From: Lota lota
Taxonomy: Eukaryota > Chordata > Actinopteri > Gadiformes > Lotidae
Reading direction: 5' to 3'
Assembly (NCBI GenBank): GCA_026745465.1
Contig: JACYXH010000826.1
Coordinates: forward strand, 4,232,292-4,296,291
Length of the DNA stretch: 64,000 nucleotides
Numbering within the stretch: position 1 is the stretch's first letter; each line of letters opens with the position of its first letter. This document shows positions 41,891 to 62,900 of this stretch, piece by piece. Position numbers and translations under genes: made by a program. Under the pieces are notes generated by a model that did no database searches, was not told the origin of the DNA, and saw only the letters and a program-made list of their open reading frames with translations.

Positions 41891-42657
41891 TTAAGGGTGC
41901 ACTTTGAACGAGAGCAGCTCCTCTGAGTGCACGTTGTCGGCGTCCTGCCCGTGGTTCCTAGTCACCAGGTCCCGCAGCATGAGAAGAGAGGAGGGAAGAG
42001 ACGGTCAGTAAGTGAATTAGCCACGATGCTATATGGAAAATCAAGGAATCAGCATGAAACTTTTTCTCACGTGTATGTGTGTGCGTGTGCGTGCGTGTGT
42101 GCAGTGTTTACCGGCTACGACGAGCTCGACAGCAGTGAACAGGCTCATCGCACTCGAGACGGAGAACTGCGAGCTGCGAGCTGCTGAACTCTCACAGCGC
42201 CACCAGGCTGTAGCGCTTGCCGTTCAGGAAGGTGACCGTGTGCTCGGCCACATCGAACAGAGAGGCGAAACGAACCATGAGCACCTGGGCAAACGGAGTG
42301 AGAGCACATTCAGGGCTCATTAAAAAGGGGGGTGGTGGCGGCGATCAGGGAGGAAGTCGGCTCTGATTGTCGTGTAGTGTTGGGGGTCACAAGTGTAGTG
42401 TGGGGGGGTCAAACTGGTTTGATAATACCGGGCCATACTCGAGTTTTGTTGGGCAGACTGAGACTGAAATAGTGATTATGGTGGCAACATCCAATGGGAA
42501 GGCACACGGTCCGTTCCTCATAACGGATTACTCAGATATCCGGATCTGGATTAAAATGTTGACAATCTGACATAAATCCATGGTTTTCTTTTTTTACCAG
42601 AGCAACAGGTCCTTTCGACTAACCTGCAAAAAATGCAAGTTTGTTTCGATTACATGA

Positions 42658-42699
42658 CCCTAACCCTAACCCTAATTGTTAATTGTTAACTGACCCTAA
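42658..42699. repeat. Short telomere-like repeat in the pseudogene intron
   Basis: CCCTAACCCTAACCCTAA at 42,658-42,675, then ATTGTTAATTGTTAA and another ACCCTAA at about 42,693-42,699. The matching place in the left arm (about 20,110) has none, so these bases were gained in the right arm or lost from the left. Confidence 0.85.
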
Positions 42700-44354
42700 T
42701 TGTTAATTGTTGAGGTGACGATAAATCAAGTCTCATACAAATGTACCTCTTGGACCTCGTTCCCTTCAACGGGAGTTTGGAAATTTTTTGAGATGGCTCG
42801 GATCATTGAGTCATTGAGTCTCAATGTGTATACCCCCACATGATCCGAGTTGTGTAGTGGGTACTGCTGAAGTCGGCCCGGGGGGGCTGTAGTGGTTCTC
42901 CAGCCTAAACGGGTCCTGCCCACTAGGCAACATTTAAAGCCGGGGCCGACTTCAGCAGTACACACTACATGTGTTTAACTATACAGTCTAACTATACAGA
43001 GAATCTCTGGAGGTGTGGCTCACCTCGAAGGTGCCGGCCTTCAGCAGGCCGACCTGGTCATGCTCGGAGAGCTGGTGGAAACCCGGGATCCCCTTGGCGA
43101 AGTCCACCACCTCACGCACAGCCGGAGTGAGAGAGAACAGTTAGAACATGTTTCGGTCTCTGAGGGGCCTGCATTCAGCTTAATGGAGAAATAGAGGATT
43201 GGAGAAGCACCATGCCATTGATCTCTGCCATACACAACCGAGGGGCAGGAGAGACACTCAGTTAGCCAGTCAGTTAAAGCAAAACGCCATTCAGCAGCTT
43301 CGTATTGGTTTAGGTTTAACACTTTGTGTTCTTTGTTGCCTTTTATTGATTCATAACTTCATTATACAGTGTATATATATATATATATCGTTGTACATTA
43401 GTCAATTATTATTCTTTCATTTCTAATAGATCTTTTGCATTTTGAATGCATTGTCAACCCCTTTATAGTCACTACAGCATTTGCCAGTTGCCTAGCGTGG
43501 CAACTGGATGTGGGGACGTGGGCTTACTGGTGATGCTGCTCTTGGAGGAGGAAGAGGACGATGACAAGTGTCTGGACCTCTTGCCCCAAGGGCCACGGTG
43601 ATGGCCAGGTTTGATAGGTGGCGCAATGTCCACCAGCATGCCCACGACGTGGCTGGGCAGCGAGGGGCGGGACATCACTGAGGAGGAGAACAGGTAGCTG
43701 CTGTTGGAGCTGTCACTCATGCACGACTCAGGACTGGAGGCGGAGCCAGAGGAGATGTACGCAATGACAGAGAGGGCGAGAAGAGAGCGATTGAGAATTT
43801 AATGATAATAGGAAAATAAATGTGTACTCTGGGTCTAATGCATAGCATGGATGAAGAGTGGAAATTCTGGAAATTCTGTTTTTCCACATGATTTATATTG
43901 TTTACACAGTACCCTAGTGTAACAAAAATAATCAAAGAATGAAAAAAGACCAGATCAGAAGACAATTAGAGGTGCTTGATCTTCTTGACACGCTGTCAAA
44001 GTTTATCGCTATGGTTCATGCTTTTACAGCCAGGTTTGTTTGTTCATTGCTATGAGTGACCTGCTTTATCGCTGGCTGGTTAGATAACAGTAATGTAATG
44101 CACAGCATCCATGCTTTTTCTATGTCGAGGGAGTAAAACCTTTGAACATCCCTGGATACATGAAAAGCGAACAAGTATGTAATTACGAGTTTGCTTGGAG
44201 AGAAAATCATGACTCACGATTCATGAATCACGATCAGTCCTTTTATTTATGCATTTAATCCCAAAAAATTTTTTTTTAAGGAACACCGAACAATGAAGCG
44301 TCGTTTTGCTGGACTGTAGCAAATGTTGCTTATCTATCCATCATACATCTAGGT

Positions 44355-44653
44355 CAGGGGTCTGCAACCTTCACTATCAAAAGAGCCATTTTTGGTCCTT
44401 CTCCCATCAAATAAAAATAACCTGGAACCCCAAAACCGATTTGCATTTATGAAATTTGTAGTTGTAGGATGTGACGTTTATTTTGGTGGACAAAATATGA
44501 AAACAATAAGAAAAAAGAAAAAAAGAAGAGGTGTTCCCTTTGAAATAAAACATAGCCATTATTTATTTCCATTTTTTTCTAAGCTACAGGGAGCCACTGC
44601 AGAGGGGTGGAAGAGCCGCATCCGGCTCCAAAGTCGCGGGTTGCTGACCCCTG
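44355..44653. mobile_element. Non-autonomous hAT element, 299 bases
   Basis: Begins CAGGGGTCTGCAACCTTC and ends GGGTTGCTGACCCCTG, an inverted terminal pair with AGAGCCATTTTTGG and GAGCCGCATCCGGCTC inside. This is the usual layout of a widespread vertebrate hAT-type non-autonomous element. Flanking octamers ATCTAGGT and AAATAGGT match at six of eight bases, consistent with an aged target duplication. It is absent from the left arm. Confidence 0.8.
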
Positions 44654-45233
44654 AAATAGGTAGACACTCCCACTTGTGATGTCACTAAGGCACGGGAAAA
44701 GGCCGATTTTCAAACGGCTTGTAATGGCAAATCACACGCACACCTGGTGGTATAATAGGGGCCCTTTAACGAATAGTTAGTGATTGATTTCTGTCCAACA
44801 GATAGGAATTCCTAGGCCCAATTTTAAATATATACATATTGACTTTTTTGTGCAATCTAGCAATTACACAACCCATCGTACTTAACGTACGTCAATGCAA
44901 TTGTACATTAATACGATCAAACGGTGTATTTAAAGAGATGTACATTAAGAGGGATTATGACTTGTCAACCAAACAATCCAAAATTTGAGTTTGCTTTTAT
45001 TTTGGCTCGTCTCTTAAATTTGTACTTATGCGACGTATTGCAAATCATGCTTACAAAACCAAGCAATGACTATCGCTTTCATTGTCCACCCACATGATAG
45101 ATTGTTTGTACAATCGCCGCGTCACAGATTCATCTTGACCAATGGGGAGAGAGCGCTGCGGAACGTGTGCTCTGCCGTACACAGTGGCACATGGCTAGGC
45201 TACTCTGTCCTTGAGAACTAGAAAGCGGAACAC

Positions 45234-45268
<35 letters not shown>

Positions 45269-45955
45269 TTTGTGGACGAGTTGAGTAGAGTTGAATAGAT
45301 CACTTTATAAAACATTCGATTCAGAAAGAAACTACTTAAAATAGAACAAACTAAAGAACACTGTAATGAATGCACGGGTCATACTTGATTGAATAACAAG
45401 ACCCCTTTATACAATATTTCGGGGAAGTTTAATCAATCACTCCCCTGTATTCTAGAAACATTAAACCTACGTTTAAGGTTATTGTAACAACATGATGACA
45501 CATGTACTCGTTAGTGCAAATGACAACATTCTTGTAATTGGACACTTCAGCTTAACGACTACTTTAAGGTAATCATTTTTAGGCATTATGTCATTAAATT
45601 AGGTTTCAGGACTTACCTGTCTTGGTTGCTCCATTATCTTCAGGCATCTTGGATTGCTGCAATATTAACAGGAAGCAATACGCTTGCTGTCACGACTTTG
45701 CCCGTTTTTGTCAAGTTGACAGTCCAGTGCAGAATTGCGGCGTTACAAAGATCAACACCAGCTTCCCTTATTGTTGGACTTCCCAGTAGTGATGACAAGA
45801 GAACTCAACGTTCACAATGGTGTACCTACCATGTGATCCATTTGTCGGCCACTCCCCTCGGTAGGGTCACAGCAGTGACTTTAACCCAGTGACATACTTT
45901 TAGGATGCTGGGGGCGGAGCCAACTCCATGTGCACGTAACCTTCCACTGTTTTGC

Positions 45956-46794
<839 letters not shown>

Positions 46795-47083
46795 TTTATT
46801 ACCTTATTTTGCGGCCATAACTTAACGAGGAAGCAAAAAATATACCAGACAATAAAGTACTAAAAATCGGAGATAGAAACCATTCCTGAACACAAACCAC
46901 AAAGAACCCCCCCCCAACCCTTCCATAACCCTCCCTCCCTCCCCCTCCATAACTCTCCCTCCCTACCCCTCCCTCCCTCCATAACTCTCCCTCCCTACCC
47001 CTCCCTCCCCCTCCATAACTCTCCCTCCCTACCCCTCCCTCCCCCGACACACACACACTTGCGCACGGCTGTGCTGCAGGCGT
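46795..47083 (-). other. Probable 3' untranslated region of ube2e1 copy A
   Basis: On the minus strand an AATAAA signal lies at 46,795-46,800, about 290 bases after the stop codon. The interval holds a purine-rich tandem repeat (GGAGGGAGAGTTATGGAGG type, 46,915-47,045) that produces a spurious frame. Confidence 0.5.
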
Positions 47084-51577
<4,494 letters not shown>

Positions 51578-51615
51578 ACCGGTTTGGATTGGAGAAGAGC
51601 CAAAAAACCTACACA

Positions 51616-53224
51616 TTATGATATTGAAGAGCCATGTATTGAATAACAATGTAGACATGGACCCAAACTGTACACATGAGAATCTACGTTTCCTCGAGCA
51701 CCCACCTGGTTAATTTATTCCAAATGCCTTAAAGATGTAATGAACAAAAAATAATAATACACATCAGACATTACTCAAAGAAGAATTTCGCTGTTGAAGT
51801 CTATTATCCATCTTATAGGTTCTGGTGAAGGACTAGTAAAATGTTAGTTTCATTCGGTTTCAATTTAAAAAATAAACCATTCTCTGATAAGAAATACAGC
51901 TGCATAAATCCTGTGTGTGTGACAATCAAACCATGGGATGATTGAGTGGCTATGACTCCAGCAGTGGTTTCGGACGGGTGTTTGGTGGATTTGGGGGGGA
52001 GGAGGTCAAAACAATGCTAGGTAACTATCTGGTCAATCACACGCAATGTTCACTAGCCTAACCAAAGTTAGCTTTCTCCAGCGATGTGTTAGCTGGCAAG
52101 CTAATCTGTCACCGTAGTAATTGCATTCTGTGCCAATGCTGAACAGTAACTCAGTTGGTCAGCGGATGGTCTCATTGACGTTAGAGAGAGAAATTGTCCC
52201 ACTACGTTTCGTCCACTGGCAGAGGTTGGCCATCAAACTCATAACGCGATCAGGCCTTGGGTCGGACTACTACCTGGAAGAGAATCGAAACTATGGCGTG
52301 TTGAAAATCGGACTATAACCGTAAAGGAGAATCGTGTTTGTGTCATATTGTCAGATTCGAGTGTACAATGGTTCGCAATGAGGCTCAAACGAAAATGGCA
52401 CGCCATTGCAGGTTGGCAAAGTTTAATGTATTGATAATATTAAGCCAAACCAGCTCCGACCCAGCAAATAGTCAGTGCCATTATGGAGCGATTCACTAAC
52501 CAGGAACGTCTTGTTTATTTGCTGTTTCAGCTTAACTCCACATGTGTTATGTTCTATTTGGAGAAAAATATTTATATTCCCCTTCTGTCTTCCAAGATTT
52601 CGCTTACATTCGACCTACAATCATTTTAAGCAGCTTTTTTGGCTGAAACTTACCCTCTCTATTGTGTCTGGACCTCCGCCACTGTCTCGGTTGGTGCCTC
52701 TCGCCTGCTGCGGAACGGAAGTACCGCGGCTGCAGTGGGCTAGTCCCTTATCCAGGGTAGGTGGTGAAATTAGACCATCAGCTGATCTCTTCATCTAATA
52801 CATGATTTAACACACGGGTCCGTCAACATCCTCGCTTTATGTACGACTATACATGGTATAAAAGGTACAACTTAAGTTAGTTTTGGTGGCATTTCACTAG
52901 GATCTTCTATTAAGTCATTTGTCATGTAGATTAACTAAATAAGACTAAGATAGGTCATATGTTTTGGTTACAAGGCATGCAATATACTTTATTTTAATAC
53001 TATTATATCCATTAGAATCAAAGCGTTTATTTTTAAATTTGTATGATTTATTTTTATGGCTAGATTTAATATTATGGCTCTTTATTTATATTGCTTGATA
53101 CATATCATTTATATTCCTTAAACTGATGTGTCTGTGAGTGTTTAAGTCTAAACCTGTGTTGACAGGATAAACACCAAGTGAGCAGAGACAGAACGAACGT
53201 TGTCACAAGCCAACCACATTGTGT
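51616..53224. other. Region between ube2e1 copies A and B
   Basis: No coding exon recognised. Besides the GC-rich candidate promoter at 52,640-52,790 the sequence is AT-rich. A short frame at 52,121-52,318 has no recognisable domain. Confidence 0.4.
52640..52790 (-). promoter_or_regulatory. Possible promoter or 5' untranslated exon of ube2e1 copy A
   Basis: The most GC-rich stretch upstream of the start codon, with CGGAACGGAAGTACCGCGG near 52,712-52,730 containing an ETS-type CGGAAGT core on the plus strand. The first coding exon seems to be preceded by a splice acceptor-like site (GTGTAG near 51,615 on the minus strand), so a separate non-coding first exon is likely. This is inference from composition and position only. 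Confidence 0.3.
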
Positions 53225-53946
53225 TTTATTGGGTGCTTCAGTAATACAAGTGCACAACAAACCACTCTGTAATTGCAGAGGTGGCGGGTAGCCAGTAAAT
53301 ATACAAGTCCTGCCTCTTTCACGGGCAGACCTATACATTTGTGGTCTGCCTCCAAAGCCTTTGAAAAAATACATACAGTACAAACAAAATCAGTGGGGAG
53401 TCGAAAAAGCGGTGACTTTTCTTTTCTTCCATTGATGCAAATTCCTCCTGATTCATGCAGGTAACATACTGTTGACAGAAATACAAAATCTAAACTTTAA
53501 ATGCGCCGGGAAAAAACAAAAACGAAAGTAGTAAAAGCATATATTCTGTATGTTTTGTTCCAGGTGCCACTAAGAAAACAGATATATATGTATAGCTGAA
53601 GGACGACGTGTAATGATAGGTATATATTTTTTGTTTCTTAATACAATACTTCCAACATTCTGATGTTGAAAAATAAAAATGCCAATCTACTCTTTGTATA
53701 AAAAAGAAGCTTTCAAGTCAACAAGGAACAAAAGACAGTTCTTTACACAGAAAAAAGGTAGATAAAAGGTTCGGGAGAGAAGAGGAGGAGGGGGAGGGCA
53801 AGGTATACCGTTGCACATAGTGGGTGTGCTTTGACAGACCAGGGTAGATAGAGAGAGTGAGAGAAGAGAGAGTGAGAGAGGTAGAGAGAGGTACAGTGAG
53901 AGAGGGCGAGGGTGTTTGAGGGAGTGAGTGGCTAGCGTGTAGCAGC
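53225..53946 (-). other. Probable 3' untranslated region of ube2e1 copy B
   Basis: An AATAAA on the minus strand at 53,225-53,230 lies about 720 bases after the stop codon. The interval contains a CTCTCT-rich stretch at about 53,850-53,900 that produces a Leu/Ser-rich artefact frame. Confidence 0.45.
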
Positions 53947-59935
<5,989 letters not shown>

Positions 59936-59939
59936 CTGT

Positions 59940-60200
59940 CAGTCATCACTAGTACAGATTTTGTGGTGCACAGTATACATTTTGAAGTCCTTTGTGCAAA
60001 TTGGGTGGTGAGCCGTCAGTACAAATTATTTAGTGTACGCAGTAAAAATTGTGTAGTGCTGTCAGTACAAATTGTGTAGTCATCAGTACAAATTGTGTAG
60101 TGAGTTCTCAGTACAAATTGGGTAGTGTTGTCAGTACAAATTGTGTAGTGCTCACTGGAAATCGTGCAGTGCAAATTGTGTAGGCCATATAACATATTGT
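59940..60200. repeat. Degenerate 20-23 base tandem repeat
   Basis: About ten variants of GTCAGTACAAATTGTGTAGT follow one another with small spacer changes. The frame on the minus strand with repeated TTQF and YTICTD residues arises from this repeat. Confidence 0.8.
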
Positions 60201-62762
60201 GTAGCTCTTTGTTAAGTGTGAGGGCCATGATCACTATATTGAATTTAATATTGAAAATATGAAACGATAGCGTTCAATAAAATGTTATTACATGCTCAAA
60301 TACTGTATTCATGGGATACAGCATTTGCTAAATGTGCATTTCAATGTGTGTACAAAGAGGCACCCATGTGTGTCTGAAACCCATAAGCAAATTCCAATCG
60401 TTTTATAGAATCAGCTTATTGATTGTATTCCTGAAAGGTGGCTGTAAGGAATATTCTGTCTAGTTCCAGTGGCCAGACATAAAACTATAATATTTACCCA
60501 GAAATATCAATGTCCATGTTCTTTTTTCTGTACATTTCTGTGGTGTGTTTATTTCTGTGATCATTAGGATCCTTAGTTGCCATTACTAATCAATTTAAAT
60601 TGTATCTTCAGTATCTTCACTTCAACCGAAAGATATCAGTGCAACGGGAAACTGAGATTTAGACCATAGAGCACTTCTTGCAGGCTGTGATCCAACCACA
60701 CACCAGCACTTAACACACAACCTGATAATCAGCCAGAGATGCTCCAGCGAGAGGAGCAAGTTCCAGCAGGAAAGTGTCTAAAGCGTGCCAGCCCAACACA
60801 CACCCTTACAGCAGGATCACACTGCACACACTACACATGAGTCTGAGTCTACATCATTTGTTACTGAGCTGTTGAGGAAAAAAAAGAGACCGCTGTTGGC
60901 CATTGGTTTACCCTGTGAAGCCAAGGTATTGAGCAGTGACTTCCTTGTCAAACGGATTTCACAGTAAGGGCGTTAGTTATACACTTAGGCATTACGCCCA
61001 GTGTTCAGGCATTATGTAACAAAAAACCCATCCATATGGGTCTGAGCTGTTTACCATCCATCGTGTGAACCCCGACATCAGACCGTTTTCATATTCAACG
61101 CTCGACAGCGCAGCGGGAGTAACTCCTGGTGATACTCGCTATTCAAAACGCTCCACTGACGACGAGGCTAAAAGGGGGAGAGATTGGTATTTTTAAAGCC
61201 TCCGCACATCGAGGCAGGTGCTCAGCGACCCTCCCTACTCCCCCCCCCCCCCCCCCCCCCCCGAACCTATTGAGGCAGACCAGGCTGTGGAGGCATTGAC
61301 TGTCTGAATGAGACCCGGGATGTGCTAGAGATGAGCAGGCATGGTAACCATCTCAGCTTAGCGCATGCTGGCCACTGAGACGCGCTTTGACAACCACACC
61401 ACCAGTACACCTGGGAGGAGAGGAGGGTAAGGTACACACCCCCAGTACCCGGGCTTGACCTCCTCCTCATGAAATGCAAAAAACATAAATGAGTAAAACC
61501 ATTTGCATTTAAGATACATGAATTAAAACAAGATAACAATGTATATCCCTTTGTAATTCTTATTACTGTCCTACTGTAACTCATTCTTAGTATTATCTCC
61601 AACCTCCATCACCATCTCTGCCTCCACCTCATTCTCCACCTTAAGGTATGATTGCATGAGATGCAGTGAACAAGTTGAATGCGACCCTCTCCATTGTTTG
61701 CCTCTAGGCGAAGCTGCGCTGCCATTTCCGTGAGGGGAGGGGTCAGCGCCCGACCCCACGACGCGTTGCAGCGGAGGGGACTTGCTTTGAAGTTGAAATT
61801 ATTTATACTTTGACCTGGCAAGTCACATGATATAATGCGCAAGCCAATAGCTTTGCATCACAGTCGAAAAAGAAAATGTATTCAGCTCCCCTCCACCCCA
61901 ACCCATTTCCTCCACGCATTGCTGGAGAAGCTTGAGTCCTACAGGTTCTAACAACACCTGCAGGGTGTGAAGTAGTGCTAGGCGGAGGAGACAAGGCGAC
62001 AAATCATGCTGTTACAAGAGCAGATGCCACCGGGGACTCAGATCAGCATGTGATATAGGTTTAACGTTGTATGCTCCTGCTCTTAAAAACAGCGTTCAAG
62101 TTCAAAACAGTTCAACGTATTTCACACTCATTTGAGTAACGGTGATCCACAACTTTCCATTGTGTCATCACATTTACGTATTATTCTTATAAGCCATGAG
62201 AACGGTATCTTTAGTGTAAAAGGATACATCTGTCATATTATGGCAGTGTATTTAGTGGTTATTTGCCAGGCTCTACGGCGAGAGAGATAATACAGCTGGA
62301 GGCTGTCTCCAACGTCAGACAGGCCATAGAGCGGAAAAAAAAAACACACATTTTAAGAGCGACCTCCAGCAGCAGTAAAGTGGCCAATAACACATGACGT
62401 TGATAACAGCCCTGGCGGGAACCGTATCCGTTACCAGAGATTCCCATTACCACAGTATTATTAACAGTATATCTCAGGAGCCACAACATTGCTGCAACCT
62501 CACCAACGGCCGTGGGCTCAGTTCTGCAGGCTGAGTCATTTCCCATGTGAAGCACATCTGAAAATAAAAGACTCCCATCGGTGCCTTTATTAAAATGTTA
62601 CCACCAGTGAATCTGAAATAAAGAGGTCGGACGAGCAAACCCTGAATCATTCCGACACCCACACTAGAAACTGCCATGCTACAATTAGCACGATGGTGCC
62701 ACTAACACCTACCCCCACAAAACAGGATGCTCTCTATATCCAGCCAAGGAAAAAGCCAGTTT

Positions 62763-62763
<1 letters not shown>
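60201..62763. other. Intergenic or intronic DNA, no gene recognised
   Basis: No coding exon could be supported on either strand. It contains a poly-C run at 61,240-61,262. If ube2e1 copy B has its first exons beyond 64,000, this is part of one of its introns. Confidence 0.4.
61240..61262. repeat. Poly-C tract
   Basis: Twenty-three C in a row. Confidence 0.95.

Positions 62764-62804
<41 letters not shown>
62764..62804. repeat. (CA)n microsatellite
   Basis: About 20 CA units. Confidence 0.97.
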
Positions 62805-62807
<3 letters not shown>

Positions 62808-62900
62808 GTGAGACATTGTTAAACAGTGCGAGATGTTATTTTGAAATATCCTCACTGTGTTTGTGAGGACTCCCAGTATCTGTGGTAAACTCTTGGTATG

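Larger units (their letters stand above)
41891..45647 (-). pseudogene. Rev-erb (nr1d2-like) pseudogene
   Basis: Reverse-oriented relic of the gene at 15,863-21,244. Exon 1 (45,617-45,647) is intact with its donor. Exon 2 (43,528 to about 43,768) has lost about nine bases spanning its acceptor AG. Exon 3 is cut after about 24 bases and joined near 43,200 to intron 3. That intron is joined near 43,133 to the middle of exon 6, so exons 4 and 5 and both zinc fingers are gone. Exon 6 survives as 43,024 to about 43,131. Exon 7 (42,112-42,284) has an internal deletion that creates a TGA at 42,192-42,194. Exon 8 has lost its acceptor and two inner blocks but keeps the final FKVHP and TAA (41,891-41,893). 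It cannot make a receptor. It lies in the same orientation as, and downstream of, ube2e1. Confidence 0.93.
40565..45955 (-). repeat. Right arm of inverted duplication (dead Rev-erb copy)
   Basis: Reverse-complement match to 15,465-22,285 with many deletions and several insertions absent from the left arm: the hAT-type element at 44,355-44,653, an expanded GTT run at 45,235-45,267, and telomere-like units at 42,658-42,675. Its outer edge is about 840 bases from the ube2e1 3' end. Confidence 0.9.

Noticed and set aside
41272..41891. Repeat proteins with SSLTLAYPEGLG units
   Set aside because: Translation of the 36-base minisatellite after the Rev-erb pseudogene; the matching array in the live gene lies after the stop codon.
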